From contig CBDEUL010000005.1 of the NCBI GenBank assembly GCA_965243265.1, forward strand, positions 124,001-188,000: a stretch of 64,000 nt of DNA. The letters run 5' to 3'. The first letter of the stretch is position 1. The number at the start of each line of letters is the position of its first letter. A program made the position numbers and the translations under genes. Shown piece after piece: positions 35,985 to 45,590 of this stretch. Origin of the DNA: Flavicella sp965243265 (GTDB taxonomy: Bacteria > Bacteroidota > Bacteroidia > Flavobacteriales > Flavobacteriaceae). The notes under the pieces are model-generated. The model was given only the letters and a program-made list of their open reading frames with translations. It was not told the DNA's origin and searched no databases.

Positions 35985-35992
35985 CAAATATA
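35985..35992 (-). promoter_or_regulatory. -7 promoter box for the DtxR-type gene
   Basis: TATATTTG on the minus strand ends 6 bases before the ATG at 35978, so the mRNA is nearly leaderless. It decides the start of the regulator gene. Confidence 0.65.
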
Positions 35993-36021
35993 AAAACATT
36001 ATTTACAACAGCTAAAATTAT

Positions 36022-36041
36022 TTTTTAGATTAATCTAAAAA
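36022..36041. promoter_or_regulatory. 20-bp perfect palindrome, probable DtxR-type operator
   Basis: TTTTTAGATTAATCTAAAAA is a perfect 20-bp palindrome centred between two divergent promoters, 6 bp upstream of the TonB receptor's -7 box. It resembles known DtxR/MntR sites in shape and core. Repression of both sides by the regulator next door is the simplest reading. Confidence 0.75.
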
Positions 36042-36047
36042 TAATTC

Positions 36048-36055
36048 TATATTTG
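36048..36055 (+). promoter_or_regulatory. -7 promoter box for the TonB receptor gene
   Basis: TATATTTG lies 66 bases upstream of the TonB receptor ATG, and the palindrome falls just before it, in the spacer where a repressor would block polymerase. Confidence 0.65.
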
Positions 36056-36121
36056 TAAACTCATTCTAAATAAGGAAACTTTTAGAAAAGATAAAACATT
36101 ACAAATTTCAAAAAACAACCC

Positions 36122-38437
36122 ATGAAAAAAATAATTTTCATACTTGCTTTTATAACAACCTTAACTACAAAAGCTCAAGAAGCCTATATTAAAGGTGTCG
36201 TAAAATCAAAAGAAACTCCCTTAGTAGCAAACATCTTAATAAAAAACAGCTCTACAGGTACAATGTCTAATTTTGATGGAGAATACAACCTTAAAATAGC
36301 TGCTCAAAACCAAACTATTGTAATAAGTGCTTTGGGCTATAAAACCAAAGAAATAACTTTTGACGTCAATAAAGGAACATCACAAACCATAAATGTTGAG
36401 TTAAAAGAAGATATTTTAGGTTTGGATCAAATTGTTGTAACTGCTACCAGAGGATATTTAAACAGAAAAAAAGCTCCTGTAATTGTTACCGTTACAGATG
36501 CTAAAGTACTAGAAGCTACACAAGCGGTAAGTTTATCTGAAGGATTGAACTTTCAACCTGGATTACGCATGGAAAACAACTGCCAAAACTGTGGTACATC
36601 TGAAGTAAAAATGAATGGATTAGGTGGTTCTTATTCTCAAATATTAATTGACAGTAGACCTGTATTTAGTGCTTTAAACAGTGTTTATGGACTGGATCAA
36701 ATACCTGCTAATATTATCAAACAAATAGAAGTAGTAAGAGGAGGTGGATCTGCATTGTATGGATCAAATGCCATTGCTGGAACCATTAATATCATTACAA
36801 AAGACCCTACTGAAAATAAATTTTCTATAGGAAGTAACCTTGCTTTAATTGGAGGAGAAACACAGGACAAAACATTATTATTCAACGGTACAATTGTTAC
36901 TGAAGATTACGATACAGGAATTGCCTTATTTGGTATGAAACGTAAACGCGACATCTATGATGCCGATAATGATGGGTATTCTGAAATACCAAAACTAGAA
37001 AATACTTCTTTTGGGTTTAAAGCTTTTACAAGACCTCATGAAAGAAAAAAAATAACTGCTGAATTCAATGCCAACAATGAATACAGAAGAGGTGGTAACA
37101 AATTAGACGCACTACCTTTTTTAGCCGATGTAGCCGAAGAAATAACGTCTACCGTTGTATCAGGAGGGTTAACCTATGAATACCTAGACCCAGATTTTAA
37201 CGACAACTACTCTGTTTACGCCTCTACAGCTTTTGCTAAAAACAAAAATTTTTATGGTGGGTTAACTGAAGCTCCTCCAACAGATGAAAACATTGTAGAA
37301 AGTATAGGTGGTTTTGGAAAATCTAAAGATGTTACTTTTGTTACCGGAGCACAAATGGCACATAAATTTGATCAATTTTTAAACAACACAGGAACTTTTA
37401 CTGGTGGAGTTGAATACAAGTACAATAATATTGATGATAGAAAAGAAAACCCTCACTTTGAACCTATTTTACAAACCACACATATCTTAGGAATTTACGC
37501 GCAACAAGAATGGGTTGTAAATGACAGACTAAGAGTTTTAGGAGGTTTAAGAGGTGATATTCACAACTTAGCAGATGAAGCAGTTGTATTAAACCCCAGA
37601 GCAAATATACTTTACAATATCAACTCAAATTTAAGATGGAGAACTAGCTATGCCAAAGGATTTAGAGCTCCACAAATTTATGGTGAAGATGTACATGCTG
37701 GATTAGCTGCCGGAGAAATTGGTAGAATCGTAAACTCTGACGATCTAATATCAGAAACATCTCATAGTTTTTTAACTTCTTTAGACTGGACAAAAGAATT
37801 GCCTAGTGGAGATTTTTCTTTAGTCACAGAATTATTTTTCACACAACTAAACGATGCCTTTGCCTTAGAGCAAGGCGAAGAAACAGATCCTGATTCGGGA
37901 GTATTTGAATGGATAAGAGTAAACTCTACAGGAGCTAAAGTATATGGAACAAACATTGAATTAAAATACGCCCTAGGTCAAAAATGGCTGTTTCAAGCAG
38001 GAGCTACTTTACAACGCTCATTCTATAACGATACTATAGAATGGTCGGAAGACGAACCAGATCAAGCTACCAAAGAATTTAATAAAACACCTAAAGCTTA
38101 CGGTAACTTCATTGTTACTTATGCACCAACCAAAGAGTTTCAAAACAACCTATCTGCCGTATATACTGGGCCTATGTATGTACAACATTTAGCAGGGTAT
38201 ATTCCAAATGATAAATTAGAAAAATCACCTGCCTTTTTTGAATTAAATTGGAAAAGCTCACATCAATTTTATATAGACGATCACGAACATACTTACTTTG
38301 AAGTTTCTGGAGGTGTTCAAAACATTTTCAATGCTTATCAAAATGATTTTGATCAAGGAGCCAATAGAGACGTTACTTATATTTACGGTCCACAAAGACC
38401 ACGAACTTATTTTATAGGTTTAAAATTTGGATCTTAA
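36122..38437 (+). CDS. TonB-dependent receptor, probable metal uptake
   Basis: The 771-residue outer-membrane protein has a signal peptide (about 1-18), a carboxypeptidase-like regulatory domain (about 21-95), a plug (about 100-225) with VVRGGGSALYGSNAIAGTINIIT, and a barrel ending in PRTYFIGLKFGS. The plug carries two Cys in ENNCQNCGTSE, possibly relevant to metal. Its promoter shares a palindrome with the ZIP/DtxR unit, which argues for metal or metal-complex uptake rather than sugars; no SusD follows. The terminator after it is shared with the convergent gene. Confidence 0.9.
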   Translation: MKKIIFILAFITTLTTKAQEAYIKGVVKSKETPLVANILIKNSSTGTMSNFDGEYNLKIAAQNQTIVISALGYKTKEITFDVNKGTSQTINVELKEDILGLDQIVVTATRGYLNRKKAPVIVTVTDAKVLEATQAVSLSEGLNFQPGLRMENNCQNCGTSEVKMNGLGGSYSQILIDSRPVFSALNSVYGLDQIPANIIKQIEVVRGGGSALYGSNAIAGTINIITKDPTENKFSIGSNLALIGGETQDKTLLFNGTIVTEDYDTGIALFGMKRKRDIYDADNDGYSEIPKLENTSFGFKAFTRPHERKKITAEFNANNEYRRGGNKLDALPFLADVAEEITSTVVSGGLTYEYLDPDFNDNYSVYASTAFAKNKNFYGGLTEAPPTDENIVESIGGFGKSKDVTFVTGAQMAHKFDQFLNNTGTFTGGVEYKYNNIDDRKENPHFEPILQTTHILGIYAQQEWVVNDRLRVLGGLRGDIHNLADEAVVLNPRANILYNINSNLRWRTSYAKGFRAPQIYGEDVHAGLAAGEIGRIVNSDDLISETSHSFLTSLDWTKELPSGDFSLVTELFFTQLNDAFALEQGEETDPDSGVFEWIRVNSTGAKVYGTNIELKYALGQKWLFQAGATLQRSFYNDTIEWSEDEPDQATKEFNKTPKAYGNFIVTYAPTKEFQNNLSAVYTGPMYVQHLAGYIPNDKLEKSPAFFELNWKSSHQFYIDDHEHTYFEVSGGVQNIFNAYQNDFDQGANRDVTYIYGPQRPRTYFIGLKFGS

Positions 38438-38439
38438 TT

Positions 38440-38484
38440 AAAAATTAAAAAGCTGTTTCTTTTAGAAACAGCTTTTTAATTTTT
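38440..38484. terminator. Bidirectional terminator between the TonB receptor and a barrel gene
   Basis: AAAAATTAAAAAGCTGTTTCT is matched by its complement three bases later: a 21-bp stem with A and T tails, between convergent genes. It overlaps the last codon of the minus-strand gene. Confidence 0.92.
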
Positions 38485-39067
38485 AGTCACAAAAACCACC
38501 CCTAGAAGAGGCCATTCCGCTACCTCTTTTCAAAGCCCTAGCTTCAAAAGGAATTACGACACCCAAACTATATTGAACATGTGATGGTAATACTGCTTTA
38601 TATTTAACAGGTACATATTTATAAAGTACCTGCGCTTTTATTCCTATAAATTCACTTAACCAATAAGTAGCTCCCCCACCTAAACTAACCCCCACAGGCT
38701 TTTCTACTGCATCTATTACAAAAAGGTTAAAACCAGTCATTACATAAGGAACCAGAATTTTTTCCGATTGATTAAAATCATATCGCAACGAGATATCAAA
38801 AGCCATATAATTTATTTGATTTTCTCCAAACTTAAATATCGGTGCCGTTACCCCTAAATCTACTGTCATTCCTTTATCTATATATCTAGACAATCCAATA
38901 TTCGGAACTTGAATATTAGAACCCAACTCTCCTGCATGAAGTGTTGTAGGAAATTTTATATAACCACCTCCCAAACTCATCACCCATTTACTGTCTCTAG
39001 TTTGAGCAGCCAACGAATTACTTAATAAAAATACCAAAATGGTAAAAAAAGCTATTTTCAGTTTCAT
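38483..39067 (-). CDS. Small outer-membrane barrel related to the OmpA N-terminal domain
   Basis: The 194-residue protein has a signal peptide (about 1-21, ending LAAQ) and a single barrel. Its order of motifs (SKWVMSLGGGYI, RYIDKGMTVDLGV, DISLRYDFN, VPYVMTGFNLF, GVVIPF) matches the barrel of the OmpA protein at 29167. It has neither TSP3 repeats nor an OmpA domain. It ends in a short Gly/Ser tail with a final Cys-Asp. It is a likely stand-alone paralogue; function unknown. Confidence 0.7.
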   Translation of the reverse strand: MKLKIAFFTILVFLLSNSLAAQTRDSKWVMSLGGGYIKFPTTLHAGELGSNIQVPNIGLSRYIDKGMTVDLGVTAPIFKFGENQINYMAFDISLRYDFNQSEKILVPYVMTGFNLFVIDAVEKPVGVSLGGGATYWLSEFIGIKAQVLYKYVPVKYKAVLPSHVQYSLGVVIPFEARALKRGSGMASSRGGFCD

Positions 39068-39186
39068 ATCTCAAATATGTATTATTAGAAACAAATATAC
39101 TATTAACCTAGACACTTACAAACTATTAGCAATTCATCTCTACCAGAATATTCACTCATTTACAAGCAATCATCCACATTAAATTT

Positions 39187-39194
39187 TACCTTTG
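39187..39194 (+). promoter_or_regulatory. -7 promoter box for mfd; decides the start codon
   Basis: TACCTTTG matches TAnnTTTG. The TTG at 39192 lies inside the box and cannot be the start, which leaves the GTG at 39213, 18 bases downstream. Confidence 0.6.
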
Positions 39195-39212
39195 CAAAAA
39201 ATATCTACACTA

Positions 39213-42200
39213 GTGAGTAAGCACACGATCGTTCATAAATTCTCGCAATCAAAAAACGTTCTTTCGATTGCAAAACACCTTTCAGAAGAAAAATCACATC
39301 TTGAAATTTCTAATTTAACAGGTTCTTCACTTTCTTTCCACATTTCTGAAATATTCAACAAAGCAGAAAAACCTTTTCTTATCATTTTAAATGACAAAGA
39401 AGAAGCTGCTTATTTTTTAAACGACCTTGAACAGTTAACAAACTCAAAAGATGTTTTATTCTATCCTGGATCGTATCGCAGACCCTATCAGATAGAAGAA
39501 ACGGATAATGCAAATATTTTATTGCGTGCAGAAGTTTTAAATAGAATAAACTCTAGAAAAAAACCGGCAATCATCATTACCTACCCAACGGCTTTGTTCG
39601 AAAAAGTTGTTACCAAAAAAGAATTAGACAAAAACACACTTAAAATTGCTGTAAATGATCAACTATCATTAGATTTTGTAAACGAAGTTCTTTTTGAATA
39701 CGATTTTAACCGAGTTGATTTTGTTTCTGAACCTGGAGAATTTGCTGTAAGAGGAGGGATTATCGATGTTTTTTCTTTTTCTAACGACCAACCTTATAGA
39801 ATTGAGTTTTTCGGAAACGATGTTGATAGTATTCGAACTTTTGACATCGAAACACAACTTTCTACAGAAACCTTAAAAAAAGTCAACATTATGCCAAATG
39901 TTGAAAACAAACTTCTCAAGGAAAATCGTGAAAGCTTTCTTAAATACATCCATAAAGACACGGTTATTTTTACTAAAAACAGCGAACTACTTTTTGGAAA
40001 ATTAGACAAGTTATTTGAAAAAGCTGAAGATGCTTTTGAAACACTTTCTAAAGAAATAAAACATGCTGTACCAGATGAATTATTTGCCAATGGAAACTTA
40101 ATACAAAAACAATTACTCGATTTTAGCAGAGTTTCTATCAACAGCACTCATAGCAACAAAAAATCTAAATACGCATTTTCATTCAATACAAAACCCCAAC
40201 CAGTATTCAACAAACAATTCAACCTATTAATTGAAGACTTAAATAAAAATACTGAAAACGGAATTGAAAATTACCTATGTTGTACAAATGAAAAACAAGC
40301 AGAACGCTTTAAAGATATTTTTTCATCTATAAATGAACAAGATGAAACCCCACAAGAAATCAACTACAAAACCGTTATTTTACCCATATTTGAAGGTTTT
40401 ATAGATACCGATGCTAAAATTGCATGTTATAGCGACCACCAAATTTTTGAACGTTATCATAAGTTTTCACTTAAAAACAACGCCTCTAAAAAACAATCCA
40501 TTTCATTAAAAGAACTTACCCAACTTGAAATCGGAGATTATGTAACTCACATGGATCATGGTATTGGTAAGTTTGGAGGTTTGCAAAAAATAGATGTTGA
40601 AAACAACAAACAAGAAGCCATTAAACTTATCTATGGAGACAGGGATATTCTCTACATCAGCATCCATTCATTACATAAAATTTCAAAATTTAACGGAAAG
40701 GATGGAAAACCTCCTAAAGTTCATAAACTTGGATCTGGTGCTTGGAAAAAATTAAAACAAAAAACAAAAACAAGGGTTAAAGAAATTGCCTTTAACCTAA
40801 TTAACCTGTATGCAAAAAGAAAACTTGAAAAAGGATTCCAATACAGCCCAGACAGCTATCTGCAACACGAACTGGAAGCCAGTTTTATGTATGAAGATAC
40901 TCCAGATCAGTTCAAAGCCACCCAAGATGTAAAACAAGACATGGAAAATGAACAGCCTATGGATAGGCTGGTTTGTGGAGATGTTGGGTTTGGAAAAACA
41001 GAAGTCGCCATTCGTGCCGCCTTTAAAGCCGCAGACAACGGAAAACAAGTAGCTATTTTAGTACCCACTACTATTTTAGCCTATCAACACTACAATACTT
41101 TCAAAAAACGATTGAAAGATTTTCCAATTACTGTAGATTATCTAAACCGATTTAGAACTGCCAAACAGCGTACCCAAGTTTTAAAAGAATTAAGCGAAGG
41201 AAAAATAGACATTGTTGTAGGAACACACCAACTTGTAAATAAAAAGGTAGCCTTTAAAGATCTTGGACTTTTAATTATAGATGAAGAACAGAAATTTGGG
41301 GTTGCCGTAAAAGACAAGTTAAAAACCATCAAAGAGAATGTTGATACCCTAACACTAACAGCTACTCCTATTCCGAGAACTCTACAGTTCTCTTTAATGG
41401 CTGCTAGAGATTTATCTGTTATAAGCACTCCTCCACCTAACAGACACCCTATTGAAACCAACGTTATTGGCTTTAATGAAGAAACAATAAGAGATGCTAT
41501 TTCTTACGAAGTTTCAAGAGGAGGTCAAGTATTCTTTATACACAACAGAGTACAAAACATAAAAGAAGTTGCTGGAATGTTACAACGTTTGTTACCCGAT
41601 CTTAAAATTGGAATCGGACATGGACAAATGGATGGTAAAAAAATGGAAGAACTTATGCTTTCGTTTATCAATGGGGAATTTGACGTGCTAGTTGCTACTA
41701 CAATTATTGAAAGTGGATTAGACGTACCTAACGCCAATACTATTTTTATAAATAATGCTAATAACTTTGGTCTTTCAGACCTACACCAAATGCGTGGTAG
41801 AGTTGGACGTTCAAATAAAAAAGCATTTTGTTACTTTATTACTCCTCCTTACCATATGATGACCGATGAGGCTAGAAAAAGAATTGAAGCTCTTGTACTT
41901 TTTTCTGATTTAGGAAGCGGTATCAACATTGCCATGAAAGACTTAGAAATTCGTGGAGCTGGAGACTTATTAGGGGGTGAACAAAGTGGATTTATCAATG
42001 ATATTGGATTTGACACCTATCAAAAAATACTAAAAGAAGCCATTGAAGAGCTAAAGGAAAATGAATTTAAAGACCTTTATACCTCCGAAGAAAATGCACA
42101 AATTGAATATGTAAAAGACATTCAAATTGATACTGATTTTGAAATTCTATTTCCTGATGATTATATCAACATCATTTCGGAAAGATTGAGCCTTTACAAC

Positions 42201-42569
42201 AAATTGGGAACACTAAATACGGAAGAAGAATTGCAAAAATTCGAAGAAAAATTAGTGGATCGATTTGGAGAAACTCCTACACAGGTTGAAGATCTTTTAA
42301 ACAGTGTACGTATCAAATGGTTGGCGAAAAAACTGGGTATTGAAAAATTGATTTTAAAACAAAAAAGAATGATCGGATATTTCTTATCAGATCAACAAAG
42401 TGATTTTTATTCAACAGAAGCTTTTACCAACGTTTTACAGTATGTCCAAAAAAATGGTAAATCTTGTGTAATGAAAGAAAAAGAAACCAAAAATGGTTTG
42501 CGATTACTCATCACTTTTATACGTATAGACTCTATTAAAAAAGCTTTAGAAACCTTACAAAAAATATGA
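39213..42569 (+). CDS. mfd: Transcription-repair coupling factor Mfd
   Basis: Mfd removes stalled RNA polymerase at DNA damage and recruits UvrA. The 1118-residue protein has a UvrB-like N-terminus (FYPGSYRRPYQIEETDNAN), a RID domain (IGDYVTHMDHGIGKFGG), helicase Walker A GDVGFGKTEVA, motif II IDEEQKFGV, motif VI QMRGRVGRSNKKAF, and a C-terminal D7 domain. No in-frame ATG precedes the conserved start, and the promoter box places transcription after 39194, so GTG at 39213 is the start. Its stop overlaps the next gene (ATGA). Confidence 0.95.
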   Translation: MSKHTIVHKFSQSKNVLSIAKHLSEEKSHLEISNLTGSSLSFHISEIFNKAEKPFLIILNDKEEAAYFLNDLEQLTNSKDVLFYPGSYRRPYQIEETDNANILLRAEVLNRINSRKKPAIIITYPTALFEKVVTKKELDKNTLKIAVNDQLSLDFVNEVLFEYDFNRVDFVSEPGEFAVRGGIIDVFSFSNDQPYRIEFFGNDVDSIRTFDIETQLSTETLKKVNIMPNVENKLLKENRESFLKYIHKDTVIFTKNSELLFGKLDKLFEKAEDAFETLSKEIKHAVPDELFANGNLIQKQLLDFSRVSINSTHSNKKSKYAFSFNTKPQPVFNKQFNLLIEDLNKNTENGIENYLCCTNEKQAERFKDIFSSINEQDETPQEINYKTVILPIFEGFIDTDAKIACYSDHQIFERYHKFSLKNNASKKQSISLKELTQLEIGDYVTHMDHGIGKFGGLQKIDVENNKQEAIKLIYGDRDILYISIHSLHKISKFNGKDGKPPKVHKLGSGAWKKLKQKTKTRVKEIAFNLINLYAKRKLEKGFQYSPDSYLQHELEASFMYEDTPDQFKATQDVKQDMENEQPMDRLVCGDVGFGKTEVAIRAAFKAADNGKQVAILVPTTILAYQHYNTFKKRLKDFPITVDYLNRFRTAKQRTQVLKELSEGKIDIVVGTHQLVNKKVAFKDLGLLIIDEEQKFGVAVKDKLKTIKENVDTLTLTATPIPRTLQFSLMAARDLSVISTPPPNRHPIETNVIGFNEETIRDAISYEVSRGGQVFFIHNRVQNIKEVAGMLQRLLPDLKIGIGHGQMDGKKMEELMLSFINGEFDVLVATTIIESGLDVPNANTIFINNANNFGLSDLHQMRGRVGRSNKKAFCYFITPPYHMMTDEARKRIEALVLFSDLGSGINIAMKDLEIRGAGDLLGGEQSGFINDIGFDTYQKILKEAIEELKENEFKDLYTSEENAQIEYVKDIQIDTDFEILFPDDYINIISERLSLYNKLGTLNTEEELQKFEEKLVDRFGETPTQVEDLLNSVRIKWLAKKLGIEKLILKQKRMIGYFLSDQQSDFYSTEAFTNVLQYVQKNGKSCVMKEKETKNGLRLLITFIRIDSIKKALETLQKI

Positions 42570-43429
42570 ACTCTAAAACTTTAAAGAATTTTATAGAACT
42601 AAACATTGCCATACTACTTGTTAGTACGGCTGGAGTATTTGTTCGTTATATACAATTAGACCCTGCTATCATCATGTTTTGGCGAGGGCTTATAGCTGCT
42701 ATTATTTTAGGCACTCTTGCCTACTTCAAAAAAAACAGCTTTGTTATCAAAACCAAACAAGATCGAACAAGGCTGTTCTTTTCATCTTTATTCTTTGGAT
42801 TGCATTGGCTTACCTATTTTTATTCGCTACAAACATCTAATGTTGCTATAGGTATGCTATCCCTATTTACCTATCCTGCAATTACAACAATTTTAGAACC
42901 TCTTTATTTTAAATCAAAATTCAACAAACGTCACTTACTACTAGCTGTTTTGGTATTGATAGGTTTGTATATCATGACCCCTGAAATTGACTTTTCTAAC
43001 AATGCTACCAAAGGAATTTTAGTAGGTGTAGCTTCTGCCTTTTTGTACGCTTTAAGAAATTTAACCATGACCACAAACATTAAAAAATACGATAGTTCTA
43101 TTTTAATGTTCTATCAATTTGGTTTTTTGGCTCTTTTAGGAACTCCTTTCTTATTCATTCAAAATACCGACAACACGTTAGCCTTTTTTCCTTTTATACT
43201 TGTTTTAAGTATTTTCACTACCGCTATAGGGCACACACTCTTTGCTAAAAGTTTTAAAAATTTCGAAGTTTCAACAGCCAGTATCCTTTCAAGCACCCAG
43301 CCGGTTTTAGGTGTCATTTTAGGCTTTCTTTTTTTACAAGAAATTCCAAACACAACAACTCTTATAGGAGGTGGTATCATTATATCTACAGTAGTTATTG
43401 AAAGTCTTAGTTTAAAAAACAAGTCGTAA
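42566..43429 (+). CDS. DMT/EamA family transporter
   Basis: The 287-residue protein has ten hydrophobic segments in two EamA halves, with FWRGLIAAIILG near the start and SSTQPVLGVILGFLFLQE near the end. It should move a metabolite across the inner membrane; the substrate cannot be told. The ATG overlaps the mfd stop, so the two are coupled. It is convergent with dprA, with only 2 bp between the stops and no visible terminator. Confidence 0.9.
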   Translation: MNSKTLKNFIELNIAILLVSTAGVFVRYIQLDPAIIMFWRGLIAAIILGTLAYFKKNSFVIKTKQDRTRLFFSSLFFGLHWLTYFYSLQTSNVAIGMLSLFTYPAITTILEPLYFKSKFNKRHLLLAVLVLIGLYIMTPEIDFSNNATKGILVGVASAFLYALRNLTMTTNIKKYDSSILMFYQFGFLALLGTPFLFIQNTDNTLAFFPFILVLSIFTTAIGHTLFAKSFKNFEVSTASILSSTQPVLGVILGFLFLQEIPNTTTLIGGGIIISTVVIESLSLKNKS

Positions 43430-43431
43430 AA

Positions 43432-44535
43432 TTATACCATTTGATACACCTTTCCTGGAAGAGGAGCCACTACCCCTTTCATTTCTAATTGAAATAATAA
43501 GGTTACTACCTTGTATACTGGCAATTCACATCTTTTTGCTATTTCGTCTAACAATGCTTTTTCACAAGTACTTAAAAAATCATACACTTTCTGCTCTTCA
43601 ACAGTTAGATCTATAAACAGTTGTTTTTGAATCGGTTTCCTTTTTTTGGAAGCCTGTTCCCAATTCAACATTCTTACTACATCTTTAGCCGAAGTTATCA
43701 ATGCAGCTTTGGAATCTCTGATTAGAGCATTACACCCCATACTATATAAATCATTCGCTTTTCCTGGCACAGAGAAAACCTCTCTCGAATAAGAATTTGC
43801 AATATCTGCAGTCACTAAAGAACCTCCTTTTATGGCAGACTCTATAACAATTGTTGCTTGAGAAATACCCGCTACAATTCTATTCCTCTTTAAAAAATTT
43901 TCCCTCACAGGAGCTTCATCATACCAAAATTCAGTTATAAAACCTCCTTTTTCATACATATCACGTACGTACTTTTTATGTGCTTTCGGGTATAGGGTTC
44001 CTAAACCATGCGCAAAAACACCAATAGTTTGCAAATTATTCTTTACAGCAGCTCTGTGCGCACAAATATCAACCCCATAAGCAAACCCACTAACTATTAT
44101 AGGATCATATCCTGCCAATTCTTCAACTAATTTTTCACAAAATTCTTTTCCATAACTCGTCATGTTTCGAGTCCCCACAATACTGATAATTCTAGGTTTA
44201 CTAAAATCAAAATTCCCATCTTGAAAAAAAAGTATAGGTCCATCTTCACAGTTTTTTAAATACTCTGGATAAGTAGCACTTAAAAAACTATGTGTATCTA
44301 TTTTGTAATCTTTAATTTTTTGAAGTTCTTTTTCTGCTGCTATCAAATTTGTTTTATCAAAAATATGTGTACTCGTATTTCTACCTATTCTAGGTATCAA
44401 TTCCAACACACTACCTTTCTCTAAAAAAACACTTTTAGCACTTCCACAGGCTCCCAATAACTTTTTCGCAGTAATATCTCCAACACCTTTTACCCTCTGT
44501 AATGCCAAAGTATACAGCAACTCTTCTTCTTCCAT
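43432..44535 (-). CDS. dprA: DNA-processing protein DprA
   Basis: DprA loads RecA on single-stranded DNA entering during natural transformation. The 367-residue protein has an N-terminal helix-hairpin region (LQRVKGVGDITAKKLL), the Rossmann-like core with IVGTRNMTSYG, SGFAYGVDICAH and RNRIVAGIS, then a C-terminal winged helix (about 300-367). It suggests, but does not prove, that the strain is naturally competent. Confidence 0.95.
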   Translation of the reverse strand: MEEEELLYTLALQRVKGVGDITAKKLLGACGSAKSVFLEKGSVLELIPRIGRNTSTHIFDKTNLIAAEKELQKIKDYKIDTHSFLSATYPEYLKNCEDGPILFFQDGNFDFSKPRIISIVGTRNMTSYGKEFCEKLVEELAGYDPIIVSGFAYGVDICAHRAAVKNNLQTIGVFAHGLGTLYPKAHKKYVRDMYEKGGFITEFWYDEAPVRENFLKRNRIVAGISQATIVIESAIKGGSLVTADIANSYSREVFSVPGKANDLYSMGCNALIRDSKAALITSAKDVVRMLNWEQASKKRKPIQKQLFIDLTVEEQKVYDFLSTCEKALLDEIAKRCELPVYKVVTLLFQLEMKGVVAPLPGKVYQMV

Positions 44536-44616
44536 TTCTTAACAATTTGATTAACAAGTTACAAAAGTTTGTTTACAAAAATGAAGAGGGTTATTAGATT
44601 GAAATCAGATTTTATA

Positions 44617-44624
44617 TATATTTG
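44617..44624 (+). promoter_or_regulatory. -7 promoter box immediately before the SPOR gene
   Basis: TATATTTG ends 4 bases before the ATG at 44629, a near-leaderless arrangement that rules out the longer frame reaching back to 44569. Confidence 0.6.
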
Positions 44625-44628
44625 TCTT

Positions 44629-45522
44629 ATGCAGTTATCTAATTTTATCAGCGATTTATTATACCGATACGAGTGTGTTGTGGTTCCAGGTTTTGGAGGT
44701 TTTATATCTAATACCATTTCTTCAAAAGTTAACCACTATACGCATACTTTTTATCCACCTACTAAAAGAATCTCTTTTAATAGTCAACTGCAAACCAACG
44801 ATGGCTTGTTAACAAAATATATTTCAGAAATTGAAAATATTTCATTTGAAGAAGCCAACAAACAAATTGAAACTACTGTTGCCAAATGGAAAACAACGCT
44901 AAAAAGCAACACGCTTGTTCTTGATAAAATAGGGTCTATTTCTAAAAACAACGAAAACAAACTTGAATTTACACCCAATGAGCTTACCAATTACTTAACA
45001 AGTTCTTTTGGACTAAACAGTTTTAATTCGCCTTCTGTAAAAAGAATTACTGCTAAAGAAAAAGTAGTTGCTTTAAACCCTGAAACACCTAAAAAGAAAT
45101 CTTCTTTTTATAAGTATTCAGCTGCCGCAGCTATTCTTTTTGCACTTGGAACTTTTGCTTGGCAAAGCAACCAAGAATACACTTCTAAATTAGAAGCTAA
45201 AGAGCAGGAAATTGTTACAAAAAAAATACAAGAAGCTAGTTTTATTATTGGCAGCTCTATGCCAGAAATAAGACTTGATGTTGTAAAAGCCACAGAAAAA
45301 AAATACCACCTTATTGCTGGTGCTTTTGGAAACAAAGCCAATGCTCACAAAAAACTAAACCAACTTGTTAAACAAGGGTTTGATGCTAAAATTATTGGAG
45401 TAAATAAATGGGGGTTAACACAAGTTGCTTTTGAAAGTTTTGCTAGTAGAAATGAAGCTTCAAAAAGTCTTAAAATCATCAAGGCTACCGTAGCTAAAGA
45501 TGCTTGGATGTATGTAGAGTAA
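44629..45522 (+). CDS. HU-CCDC81 and SPOR domain membrane protein
   Basis: The 298-residue protein starts MQLSNFISDLLYRYECVVVP, the start of the CCDC81-like HU domains known from Bacteroidota (about 1-135). One membrane segment (about 163-179) and a C-terminal SPOR domain (about 225-297, with KYHLIAGAFGNKANAHKKL) follow. The SPOR domain should bind denuded peptidoglycan at the division site, while the HU-like part stays in the cytoplasm. I take the ATG at 44629 because the promoter box lies just before it. Confidence 0.88.
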   Translation: MQLSNFISDLLYRYECVVVPGFGGFISNTISSKVNHYTHTFYPPTKRISFNSQLQTNDGLLTKYISEIENISFEEANKQIETTVAKWKTTLKSNTLVLDKIGSISKNNENKLEFTPNELTNYLTSSFGLNSFNSPSVKRITAKEKVVALNPETPKKKSSFYKYSAAAAILFALGTFAWQSNQEYTSKLEAKEQEIVTKKIQEASFIIGSSMPEIRLDVVKATEKKYHLIAGAFGNKANAHKKLNQLVKQGFDAKIIGVNKWGLTQVAFESFASRNEASKSLKIIKATVAKDAWMYVE

Positions 45523-45537
45523 GCTTCGACAAGCTTA
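45520..45537. repeat. Small hairpin overlapping the SPOR-gene stop
   Basis: TAAGCTT-CGAC-AAGCTTA is a perfect 7-bp inverted repeat overlapping the stop codon. The wording TTCGACAAGCTTAACC resembles the intergenic repeat core TTCGACAGGCTCAGCTACC seen near 15538, so it may be a short member of that family. There is no T tract. Confidence 0.5.
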
Positions 45538-45590
45538 ACCTATAAACTCGACAAGCCCAAACCTACAAAACATCTTAACTCTTAAATTAT

